A stretch of 64,000 bases of DNA from Epiperipatus broadwayi. Its lineage: Eukaryota; Onychophora; Udeonychophora; Euonychophora; Peripatidae. Made by a program: the position numbers and the translations under genes. Each line of letters begins with the position of its first letter. The stretch's first letter is position 1. The stretch covers positions 926,517 to 990,516 of the forward strand of contig JAQFVV010012575.1 of assembly GCA_028023455.1 (NCBI GenBank), read 5' to 3'. Positions 1 to 11,443 of this stretch are shown here, piece after piece. The notes below the pieces were generated by a model. That model had not been told where the DNA came from. It was given only the letters and a program-made list of their open reading frames with translations, and made no database searches.

Positions 1-310
1 GATGAAGAAGTGGTTAGATGTATGCAAGCAAAGAACCACAGACAAATGCACCACATGACATATATATATATTTCATGAGATGTTTTAAATAATTCATTTT
101 TAAAAAAAAATGATATTCTAAAAAGTGAGATATCTAACATAGATCAATATTATCTTAAATTGTTTAAATTCTATATTTTTTTAAAAAAGAGTAATGCAAA
201 TAAATAACTCTGCTTTGATTAAAAAATGTAAGAGTCAGAATTAACATTTAAAAGATATTTACAATCTTTTAAAGAAGCAACCAGTGATCATGATATACAT
301 ATATATATAT
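1..310. other. Unassigned AT-rich sequence before repeat copy 1
   Basis: No coding potential is visible. There are two short (TA)n runs, near 59-70 and 292-310. The second lies directly against the start of repeat copy 1 and acts as its left boundary. Confidence 0.5.
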
Positions 311-1105
311 CATGATCACTTATCTGTAGGTCATAATAAGGTAGAAAGGTCAATTACTAAAAAATTTTAAATTTTAAGTTATATTTGTATGATATATAAA
401 TAATAGTAGGATAATTAAATTTTACAGTACAATTTAAAGCTGAAAATACCTGGTATATAAAAATGTAATAGAGTATTTTAAGAGAAGACAGTTAAATAAA
501 GCTTAATAATATCCTTGCTTATGGTTGTAAAAGCTGGCCATATAAAATAACACAGCTATAAATAATTAAAAGTATATTAATAATTTGAGTATAATATTTC
601 AAACTAATAAATTAAATAAATGCTATATGTAGTGTATAATTATATTTAATAGTCAAATTTAATAGAGTATATTTTAAAATAGACTTTAAGATGGTGAGAA
701 TTATATTTAGTTCTACAAGTTTTAATTATTTTCCAAATTTTTATAAAATATATCAGTTTTGGTAATTTAGACCGAGACATAAATAAAAAATCATTTGATA
801 AAGTTAGTAAACACGTGACTGTATATTATATACCTTCACACACACGCTTGTTAAAATAATAATAAAGTTTGTGAATTTGAAACTAGATATGATTGCCATC
901 GATCATTAAAGTAAGAGTTAAAATATTAAATATTATTTTAATAATTGTTTTTAAAGTTTAAATAATTTTGATAAAACTAAAATTGAAGTTAAAAATACTA
1001 GTCTAAATAATATTTGAGACATTACGTCATCAATTCTTTATTTTAAAAGTCTAATCTGTTATATAACTAAAATGTGTAAATTTGTTCGCGCTAAAAAGTC
1101 ATTAA

Positions 1106-1142
1106 CCAATCAACGGAGGTAAATTAGCAGACAAAATATAAG
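1106..1142 (+). promoter_or_regulatory. CCAAT plus TATA-like promoter of repeat copy 1
   Basis: A CCAAT box at 1106-1110 is followed 31 bases later by a TATA-like box (TATAAG, 1137-1142). The same pair, at similar spacing, occurs at the matching place in copies 2 and 3, so it is probably a real core promoter inherited by the family. Promoter activity is inferred. Confidence 0.45.
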
Positions 1143-1377
1143 AATTATACAGAGCGGGAGGGGAGAAGTAATGTGTAAGTGAAAGAGAAAGTAACATATT
1201 TTTTTAGCTGGTAACACCGTAGCTGAAAAAGGGATATAAATTTAAAATTTTGTATTTATTTTAAAAGTTCTTTTGTAACATATAATATATTTTGACTGCC
1301 TCTACATGGATTGCTAATTTTAAAAGTTATCTTACCAGGGAATTTTATTCAAGTTTAACCAAAAGCCTACAGTAAAG

Positions 1378-1557
1378 ATGGAAGTACAAGGAAAAATACC
1401 TAAAAATATTGCTGAAGGAAAAATATTTGGAAAGTACCTTAAGACAGCTTTATTTATGCTCAATCAGAAACTTATTGTTATAATTCAGAGAAATAGAATT
1501 TGGATGCTATATGAAAATTTAAAAGAGAAGTTACTTGCCGTCAGGAAAAAATTATGA
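1378..1557 (+). CDS. Small hypothetical ORF in repeat copy 1 (59 codons)
   Basis: ATG-initiated ORF about 235 bases downstream of the CCAAT/TATA pair. It encodes a basic, lysine-rich 59-residue peptide. Its DNA aligns with the 67-residue ORF at 18785-18988 in copy 2, and over about 45 codons the two share LN(Q/K), a later W-x-LY motif and K-rich spacing with few reading-frame disruptions. No known domain is recognised. Copy 3 has an ATG at the matching place (15251), but it stops after nine codons. It may be the remnant of a protein encoded by the ancestral unit, or chance in AT-rich DNA. Confidence 0.3.
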   Translation: MEVQGKIPKNIAEGKIFGKYLKTALFMLNQKLIVIIQRNRIWMLYENLKEKLLAVRKKL

Positions 1558-3988
1558 CGCACAAAATTATAAGGCTACTTTGAAGTTATGTTATTCTTCT
1601 CTATGAAAAAAATTTTAATCTGCGTTTTTTGTTTTATTATAAAGAAAATTATGGAAATGTATACTGAAGAAAGAGTATTTATTTTTTAAAGAGATATTAT
1701 AAAAATATAGTACCAGAATTTTAAATAAAGAAAAGAGTAATAGAATATTATGAAAGTTATTATGCGTTTTATAGAAAGGAACAGAAAAACTTTATCTAAT
1801 TAAAAAATATTATAAAGTATTCAATGGAAGAAATGTTTGATCTGAAAAATATAAAATTAAATTATTTAATGAAAATGGATCCAGGAAAACAGAAAAATTT
1901 ACTGAATATTAAATAAAAGTACCCTAAAGATGCATCGTAAAAATCGCGCGGGAAAATACTAGCAGACAATATTAGAAGAGAATATCATGAATTAATAATT
2001 GTATACAATATTGTGAAAACCTAGGATTGTCATCTATGAATATTTATTAAACAGAGAAATAATTGTTTTACTTTAAATAGAACCTTAAGTGACTGAAGAA
2101 GAAATAAAATAATATTTTTTTTAGCTTTAATATGAACGATTTTCAAGAAAATTCAATGAAGAAGTACCGTAAATATAATTTAAATATTTTTATTAATTTA
2201 TTTTTAAATATAAAATGCTATGTGAGATTAGGGAAAACATATAAACATAATTTTAGTAATATTAAAAAATTAAATATAATAGCTTAATAGAATGATAGAA
2301 ATATTATTTTAAAAAAATAAAATGTATGTATGGAAGTTTTATATCTACAAGAATCAATGGGATGGTGAAGCCTACAGAACACGATCGAGAAGATAAAGAT
2401 CGTTTGGTAATTTTGATATTTATTTATAATGCATAATGTATTTTTTTTAGATCGTTTATTGATTTAGAATGATGTGTGAAAGTTTAAATTTTATGTACAC
2501 ATTTTATACAGCATTTTTTGACATATTATGAGATAGGAGTAATTTTAAAGATGCATGCAATAAGTTATTTAAAGTATAATTAATAATATAATATAACAGA
2601 ACAATTGTGTGATTCTTTTGAACTTTCATGTTGTAAAGTATTCAGATATTTTAAAATAGTTTGTATATGATAAATATACGAGAAAAGTAATAAAAGATTT
2701 CTTAAAGAACAGCGGTATAGTTTTGAAATAAAATGAATTTTATTATTGTTAGAAATGCAGATAGGAATTTGTCGATGTACTGTATAAAAAAAATCAAAAG
2801 AAATAAGATCGGATAGTGACTTGGTAGTACTGGAGGAGAGGAAACCAAGATGATGTTTTGTTAAGAAATAGGAAAAATAAAGTATTTGGATCAGAGTTAG
2901 TTTGTGTGATTTCAGTATAGCTAACTAAGCCCTATGACTGAACACATATATTTTGGACAGTGTTTTTGCGTATCTTTAAACTTTTTGATGTTATATAAAG
3001 CTGAAGAAATAGCTTTAGCATCACTCCTATAATAGAGGTTGGTAGACAGACAAAGGTCACTCCTCTATAGTGTCTTTAAATTCACTGTGCCATTATTGTC
3101 AAAGTTTATGACGGATAATATTCTAGTTATATTTTGATCCTGTGCATCTATTTTCGCTATCCTTGTTTTCGTGAATCTGCATCGTCAGAAAGATATTTTC
3201 AAAGAAATAATGAATAAAATAGAATTGTAGAGATGTTATCATTTATGTAAGAATAATTTATTTGCTGGAATGTTTAGAATTGTGTAATTTTAAAAGTGAA
3301 AGTACAAAATATCATAAAGAGAGAAAGAATCATATAATACAGTTATAAATTAATTCGGAAACGAATATAAGATTTTAAAAGAGAAATCTAAAACAAAGTT
3401 TTTTATAAAAGTGATAATAAAAATTTAATTTTTTAAATAATATTTAGAAAATAAATATTGCATATTTATTAAGAAAATAATTCAATAATGTGTAATAAAC
3501 ATATACGTGTGCATGGTATGTTAATGATTGTAATTATATCATCTGAAATAAGGCTTTAATGAGTATATTAGGACTAATAAACATCGGATAATGAACTATA
3601 AAACTTAATACCGAATGTAGAAGAATGTTTGAATTTGTAGGATTCCATACCACCAATATAAAGCTAGAATTTTATTGTTTTGTATAATGTTTAATACGAA
3701 TGTAATTTTTTATAAAATTAAAAATATGATTTTAATAATAGTAGGGATACAAAGTGTTAATAATAATTATATGAGAAACACATTTTGTAACAAGATGACT
3801 ATAATAAGAAATCCAATAATAATAATACTGTATTTTCTTAAGCATTTAAAAAAAAAAAATAAGAGTTAACTAGAAAAATAAGTAGAAGTTTGATTTTCAT
3901 TTTTATAAACTAGGAAACTAAATTGTGATAGGAGAGTGAGGATATCCAATGTACATAATGTAAAATATTGTTATTTATTGATGTTATT

Positions 3989-3994
3989 AATAAA
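3989..3994 (+). terminator. Conserved polyadenylation signal of repeat copy 1
   Basis: AATAAA followed by CTTTGTT and a T-rich/TGTGT region. The same hexamer with the same context occurs in copy 2 (21716) and, less well conserved, in copy 3 (16829). It is likely the 3' end of the family's transcript; use in vivo is inferred. Confidence 0.45.
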
Positions 3995-4911
3995 CTTTGT
4001 TGTAAATTTATTTTAAAGTTTTGTGTCTTCGTTGTTATTTCTCCACATGGATGCATGATATCACAATACACTTATAATTGAAACAGACATATAGTTTTGC
4101 ACAAAAAGGTAAACATAAAAGTATTATAATCATTTGAGAATTTATGGGTATGTTAAAATTTAAAAGATCATAATTATATCATTTATTGGTCATAAGTTGG
4201 TTGCCACAATATTACATTAAATTATATGCTAATGTTGCCACACGTATTCTGTAGTCAGATTATTAAAATACTACCACGTACGTAATTATTTATTTCATTT
4301 AGGAAGTAATAAGATTATATTATACCATTGTTGTTATTATTATTATTTATTATTGTTAGTTGCTGCGTGGTGAATTATGACATAAAATTCCCTTTTCATA
4401 GTTTACTACCGCAATTTTAAATCAGTTAGAGTACAATTTATGAACCTGAGATTTATGTCATTTTATTTATTTTATTTATTTTCTTCATTTTTATTTAATT
4501 GAGCTAGATTCTTATTATGAAGAATATAATAGATGATTATTATTTTAATCGTAGTGAAAAGAGCTGAGAAAGTCGTAAGAATACTATGAGTTAGTTATTT
4601 AATATAGTAAAAAGGGGAATAGTGTTCTTATGCCATTGAGGTAGTATCATGTGGATAATATCTCAATGTAGTCTATCTCGTTCCCCGTGTTGTCACTCCA
4701 TGTCTCATGAAAATAGTAAATATTTGTTAATTTATTTTTACAAATATAACTGTATTTGTATTTTAAAAAATTAGAGCTAGTAATCATTTTAATTAATGCT
4801 GGATATTTCATTTTGTTTATTTGTTAAACTGAGCTAGAACCCGGAAAATTTAAACATGATATATAAATGATGGAGAGGACGATCGATCGTGAGGGGGGGG
4901 GAGAGGTCAGA

Positions 4912-6527
4912 ATATATATATATATAGAACAATATAATTTTAAAATAATCATTTGTTGAAAGAATATTATTAAAGACATTTATTTAAAAAGGACAACTTT
5001 TATTATGGTCTGTCAAAGAATTAAATAAATGATTAACAATTTTTTATACTTTCAGTATGGAATTAATTATGGAAAGTATATTATGAATAACTTTTATTCA
5101 TGTAACAAATTAAAATATGTATCATAAATGTCAATGTGCATATACATTCTTATGTGCATAATATATATGTTAAATCAAAAATTAATTACATATTATAAAA
5201 TTAATGATTTTATTTTGATAAAAATGAAATATATAATATAGACATTAGCATGTGCCTGCAATTCAATATGCATACACATGTATATTAAACATGTAATTAC
5301 ATATTATAAAAATTAATATCATTTATTATTTTGACAATTTGAAGGTAACAACTAAAAATGTTATTTTGTAATAAGTTAAATGTATTCAGCAATTACACAA
5401 ACATATATGTGTACATATATATATATATATATCATTGAGTGTCAAATAGGACATATATGTAAAATTTAATCTTTTTATTATTATTAAATATCAATTCAAA
5501 TATGTTCATTTTGTATCAAGAAATTGCCTGTGTGCTAAATGGGCTTTAGGTAAACCTAATGGAACAGATATGTAAACCATAATTATCTGTAAACCATAAC
5601 AGTAACATAAAATTGGTATATTAATATTGTAAATCAAAATGTAATAACTTAAGTTTTGTATGTTAATCAAAACAAGAAGTTTGTGTATAGCCATATTCTA
5701 GAGACCTTAACTTTATTTTTTTATTGTTATTAATAAACTTAAATGCAATTGTTGAAATTGTATTGTATCATTATCTCTTGGTCACCATAACAGTAATTGA
5801 GCTTGTGTTCTTCTGAGCTAGATTTGTGCATAATGGTCAGTTATATAAATAGAGATGTATATTAGTTCTTAGGGGCATCTAGTTGATTCCAGATTAGTGC
5901 TAAGATAATATTTAAAATATCTACCCTACATTTTATTTAGTTTAGTCTATTAGAAATTAAATTTATAGTTGACCAGTGATTTAATGACCTAAGTGGCCAG
6001 AATATTGATGATGATCAACATGCCTTAATGTCCTAGCATTATTGTTTTGATTCTTATGTATTCTGATGGATTATCACTTAGTTGGTGCATCCAGGTTATG
6101 TTTAAATAACTGCCTCAAGCTGGTAAACATTTAATAGTTAGCTTGGTCTACAGGAAACTCATCAGAAGATTGAGTGTTGATTCATATTTAAAATCCACCT
6201 ATAAGATGGAATGTTGATTTATTTTGTCATTCATGATGATTATTTCTTTTATGTATTACTTATACTGATGTTTACTTTTGCATTGATAATTCTGATTAAT
6301 GTATAGTTAATTGTGATTGCTCTAAGGAGTATCTGGGCTGATCTCTCAATGATTTCATGCTCTAATATATTAAACATTACTTTAATATCTTACTTAAATA
6401 CTTTACCTTTTGTAAATTTCATTATTATTTGAAATATTTTTTTTTTTTTGTAAATTAATTTGCTGTCACCCCAAATTTCCTATCACATTACAAGTAATTG
6501 TATGTTTTTATTAGCGTATATATATAT
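4912..6527. other. AT-rich spacer between repeat copy 1 and the giant-LTR element
   Basis: No coding sequence is recognised. It starts in a (TA)n run (4912-4924) and ends in one (6516-6527). It includes a partial direct duplication: an AATTACATATTATAAAA block occurs near 5182 and again near 5296, about 114 bases apart. A (TA)n run also lies at 5416-5434. Confidence 0.5.
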
Positions 6528-9041
6528 AGTAACCTCATATTTTGGTACTAAATATAAATAGCTTGGTAGAACTAGTAAAAATTTCTCTTTCTTCTTCCAG
6601 ATAACTTGATTATCATGGCTGGCATTTAGTATGCTTGTTCCTCGTGTTCAAATTTATTGAACAGTGAGATTATAAAATTCCATTTTTCTTTTTTTATCAT
6701 TTTCCTTCTTCTCTTTCTTTTATATTCTAGTTTTTTTCTACTTCCAAACACTAAGTCAGATAAACTGTGCTTAACCTAAATGTAAAAAGCAACAGCACAT
6801 TACGTCAAGTATAGTGAGATAAATAAAAAAAGTAATAATTATTTTTTGTTTTTTTTCTTTAAATCATCCTAAAGATTATTTTGGTTTAATTGAAATATTT
6901 ATTTAATTTCTTTTAAATCAATTTATAGGATATGATAAGATGAACACATTCCCCCCCCCCCTTTCTTTTCATTTTCATTTTTTAAAACAGATATGCAAAT
7001 GAGAAGAAATTTAATTGGGTAAGAAAAAAATAGAACTGTCATAGAGATTTTTTTTGAAAGAACTACTGTAACGACAGCCAGAGTATAATAAAAATTGAAA
7101 ATTTATTTTATTTTTGCTTTTATTGTTAAGCATATAACAAAAATGAAAACTTCTCTTTAAAAAAAAGTTTGTAAAGATAAAGAAGAAAGTTAAATTAAAA
7201 GTTCTCTTAAATAATTTAAGTTGTAATATTATTAAGTATAAACAGCAAAATGTATAGCTAAATCCTAGCAAATCTGTTCAGCTCCTGAAACTATAGATCC
7301 AGTTACTGATAATCTCCCACTAAGTCTACACTTGAAATACACAGGAATTATTGTTAACCATAACAACAGGAATAGTAGTTCTAAAGGTCAGTCTAATTGA
7401 AATTTTTTATTGTTTACAAACTATGGTTTAGCCTCGAATAAAGTTTTACCTTTGTAACTTTAACATCCATAGTAGTGTTGTGAAAGTGCAAAATAAAGTA
7501 CTTAATCTTTAGATAAATTTTGCTTTTATGAACTTTAACACATATGGGAGATAATGTTTATTTTCATGACTTTGACACTTTTAGAGTGTTATGTATGTGC
7601 AGAATACAATGCTGTTTTAACCCTTTGTGTACTGTTGTCTGGACAACGAAAAATTAATTGTGGTTTCCCTCTGAACTTATATTACAAATGACATTTGTCT
7701 TCTTGAAATTACAATAGTGTTCAAAGAAATAAGAGCTGACCAGGAAACTATTTTAACTGTTACAGCACTCATGAAACAATTGTTTGCTTTAACAATCATT
7801 CTTTGCCTTTGACATTCATAAATTAAAGACATTAAAGCATTTCAATTTTACAATAACCCCCAAAACAAAGCCATGCAATTTGATTAATTATGGAGGAAAA
7901 TTTGATTAAAATATCTATCCCCACTCTCACATATAACAAATTGTCAGAGAATCTACATGTAGAGTAGCTTATTTATAAATACTTTTTATAAATGGAGATG
8001 AAGAAGCCTATAGTCAACTTTTAAGTTTCTCTGTTATTTAAAAAAAAAAAGAAAAAATATTTATTTGAATTATATTTGTCATTAAGTTTAAAAAGTCTGC
8101 TATTAATTGCTGGGCTAATAGCCAATGGATTTAAATAACATGTATTTAAATTAAGTGTAATAATTCAATGAACCTGGATTTTATGTTTTGTTATATTTTA
8201 TATTATCTTATAAATATGTAGAGTTCATGGTATATATAATTTATTGTGTGAAACAATTACTTGTTAACTCAGATGTAGAGACAACTCAAGAGTCAATATC
8301 GGGAACAGTGCTTGTGGAAGCATTTCATGATTAGTTCAATGAATCTATAACATATCATTACACATGACTTAGTCCAGTACATCTTTCTAAGGTTCAGTGC
8401 TCATACTCATGTTTTAATATTGCATAATATTTTTTATACTATCTGGTCTATAGTCAGCCTTTGTCTCAATAGTTTGTTGTAATAGAGTTTTTATTACATC
8501 TTTTGGTCTTGAATCATGCTTGTAAAACAGCATGTGCCTTCCAATTTGGTAGATTAATGAGGGTGATTTATTTCTTTATCTGGAAGTAAGTGTTCATATT
8601 ATATAAATGTTATAGGTTAATTGTTTGCAATTTTGTTATATTCTATATATCATTCTGTGTTGGTGGTCCAATCTGCAAGATAATTGTTTGCCATTTGAAC
8701 TTATTCTTTATATCATTCTTTGCTGGTGGTTAATCAGCAGGACAATCATTACCATTATTTTTGTATATTCTTTAAATTTTTTTCAGTGCTGGTGGTTAAT
8801 CTGCTGAACATTCTGTAATTATGTAAGTTGCTCTGATGTTGGTTTGAAGAACTCACAGGGTACTTACTGCTGATTACTCCTTGTGCATATGGATATACCC
8901 ACAGGTATGTCACTGACCCTCATTATACAAATGTATGTTTAAGTAGAGTCTCCATATATTATGATACTTACATTGTTTCACTCCTCTTAATGTTTGTTGT
9001 ATGTGTTCCATTATCAGGCACAAAAGGGCTTTTCAGTTACA
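6528..9041 (+). repeat. Left (5') giant LTR
   Basis: About 2514 bases, aligned end to end with 11444-14009. The start is decayed (AGTAACC where the right copy has TGTAATC). The end is CAGTTACA. It contains a C9-10 homopolymer near 6952-6961 that the right copy lacks. Short ORFs inside have diverged homologues in the right LTR and look non-coding. Confidence 0.75.
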
Positions 9042-9046
9042 GTTTT

Positions 9047-9066
9047 TGGTTTCCCAACATGAGGCC
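9047..9066 (+). promoter_or_regulatory. Decayed primer-binding site, lysine-tRNA type
   Basis: Five bases inside the left LTR the sequence reads TGGTTTCCCAACATGAGGCC. This resembles the tRNA-Lys1,2-type primer site known from retroviruses and Gypsy elements (TGGCGCCCAACGTGGGGC), with changes mainly at CpG sites, where C-to-T decay is expected. Position and sequence both support the call. Confidence 0.5.
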
Positions 9067-9723
9067 ACGGTTTGCTGATGACTGACTTTTTATTTATAGT
9101 TTCTGGCAACTTATAGCATGAGGGGCATGATTTTCTGTGAATACTAAATGTGGAATAAAATATTCCTGCCCATTATTAGGCTACAATTTTGGTCTCCAAT
9201 GTGATTCTGCATGACAAGCTATTTCAACTTTGATACTAACAAGACACTCAAAACTCATGTCTTTGAAATCTTTCAGATTTTCAAAATTGCATACTAAAGT
9301 GTTCTCAACCATATGAATAATTTTTAAGTTACAAGTGCTAGATAATAGTGGTGAAATAATAAATGTTTGTTTTCAATGTTGTTCCACTTCGTTTTGCCTA
9401 TATGGATTTCTGGTGACAATAGCAATAATATTTCAGAATATTCTAACAGACCTTATGATTAAATTGTGAGAAGCTACTATTATGGAAGGTTTATAAGTGT
9501 TCATGATCATTGGTGATGATTATAGTTGGGGTTTAGATCATTTTAGTGTAGATCTGATATGTACCATCTGAGATAGGTTGTTTGTGGTTATGATTTAAGG
9601 ATTGATTGACTTGAACCGATTTTAATTCTTAATTGTTATTAAACTATAGACATCATTACAAAGGTGAGAGTTGTGTTAAAGAACAGTGAAATATATCTAC
9701 TATTAGTAATAAAATACCCATAA

Positions 9724-11233
9724 TGAGTAATTTTGAAGAGGGTAAAGATCTGGAAGAGACCCAAGGGTTGCCAGTCTTGATTTCCAACAATAGACTGTGC
9801 TGATATTTGAATGCATGGAGAATAAATTGGACGAGCAGTCTATGAAATTAGAAGAGCAATGTATGAAAATAGAAGAGCAATATCAGTCTCAAAAAGAGAT
9901 GAACATGAAATTAGAAGAGCAGTATCAGTCTCCAGAAAAGATGAATATGAAATTAGAAGAGCAGTCTATAAAATTAGAAGAACATTAGATGTTTTTAAAA
10001 ATAAAATTACCAGTTTAGATGTTATAATAATTGAATTTCTGGAATTTGTGAAATAAAACATAGAAACTGCCAGAATCAAAACAGTGAAAGAATTTAACCA
10101 GAAATTTCAGTTATTAAAAAATAGCTGTAAGGCAACCAAAGGCAAGTCAGATTTTAAGCTAAAGGATTATAAGAAGGATTTAGAAGTTCAGCTAGAAGAA
10201 ATTGGAAATAAATTTATAATCCATAAAGAGAAGGTAGATGGTATACTAGAAGCTTGAAATGGGAACAGTAGATTCAAGGAGTCAGTAGACACAAATAATA
10301 AAACAAATTATTGTGATGAGGTGTAAGGTTCAGGAAGGGGAGTGCCAGTTAGAGCAGTTCATATGTAAATTAAGGCTGAGATAGAAGTTAAGCTCCAAGA
10401 TATTAGTAAGAATCATCTAACATTTGGAAAAGGTATGTTTAAGTCCATGAGTGAATCCACAGCAGAGAGTAAAGCAGAATTGGGAAAGATTGAAAAATTA
10501 TTGGATGAGACTGTAAACAAATCCAAAGTGGGCCTAAAGGAATTGAGAAGGGTTAATACAAAATTTAGTGATGATTTAGAGAATACCGAAAAAGTTAAAG
10601 AAAGTAATGAGTAAGTGCCAAATGAAGCCAGGTGAATTAAAGGAGTTTAAGGAAGAACAGAAAAAGATGGTGGAGAATGTAGGGGTGTATATGTAGGTAG
10701 AGGTTAGGATGGAAAATATTCAGTGAAAAGTACTGGAGATTCAGAAGGCTCAAGAGAGAAACTGTAAATACATTGACCAAGACACCACATATTATGTGGA
10801 TAGAATAGAGACCTCTGGTAAAGAAGTAGTTGGTTCAGATGGTAATTTTACTGGTTCTAGTCCAGGAGAGATGTCCCCAAAACTGTTAGGAAATGATCCT
10901 ATAACCTAAGATATGAAGAGGACAGATGCTTCTATTGGTGAATCTATAGCTCTTAAGTTTTGGAAAATTAAGCCTTTTAAATGTGGAAGAGCTGCTATAA
11001 GTTCCCATACTTATTCAGTTGAAATTGTTAATGTTATACACATAAGAGGTTTTTATCATGGTAGGTGATACCAGAGTAGGAGTTGTAGTTGTAAATGACC
11101 AACTCCTTATCCCAAGGTTAGCAATTATCATTGTCTAGCTAGTAAGAAACAAAAAGGTGATCAACCTGCTATTAATGGGCATCCACCCATTCCCACAGAG
11201 AGTGTTAACACAAATACAATGCAAGAAGTCTAA
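9724..11233 (+). pseudogene. Broken Gag-like coiled-coil region of the giant-LTR element
   Basis: No intact ORF. A short open stretch starts at ATG 9724 and stops after 27 codons. Next, in another frame (9797-9988), comes a heptad-like coiled coil built of tandem units with the core KLEEQ or KIEEQ. Further open stretches continue to about 11233 with shifts and stops, rich in K and E and consistent with more coiled coil. Near 10977 a short K-C-G run could be the remnant of a zinc knuckle, but the remaining Cys and His are missing. Repeated KLEEQ-type coiled coils are common at the N-terminus of Gag-like proteins of some invertebrate LTR elements. Gag identity is inferred from position between the LTRs plus composition, not from a conserved capsid domain. 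Confidence 0.45.
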
Positions 11234-11443
11234 AGTACACATAAGTCAAATTAATATTGCTTATATATCAGTGTAATGTGGTACAATATTCAGGTGAATG
11301 AATAAACAAATAGAATAACGAAATGTTATTAGTGGATTGTGAATCTGATTAGAAGGAAAGCAAGTTAGGATATAAGTTTTCATAAAGCTTAACAAAATAA
11401 TTTCAGAAGAGATAGAAATTTTTTTCACAGGGTAGATGAAAAC

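Larger units (their letters stand above)
311..4911 (+). repeat. (TA)n-bounded long repeat unit, copy 1
   Basis: A 4.6 kb unit between two (TA)n tracts. It matches 17485-22632 and, more weakly, 14031-17423, in the same orientation and with landmarks in the same order. These are GTAGGTCA near 336, the TGGCCATA block near 535, CACACACACGCTTG near 839, CCAAT at 1106, a pyrimidine-rich AG near 2450, AATAAAC at 3989, a GTTGCCACA block near 4200, and a TTCTTATGCCATTGAGGTAG block near 4627. The large diverged identity to copy 2 is direct evidence of a dispersed repeat. Only a small ORF is present. It could be a solo LTR of a very large element, or a duplicated spliced non-coding transcription unit; I cannot decide. 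Confidence 0.75.

Noticed and set aside
8625-8807. Open stretches with CWW repeats in the giant LTR (also 13581-13884)
   Set aside because: They lie in LTR sequence; the two LTR copies do not preserve one reading frame, and composition is that of chance ORFs.
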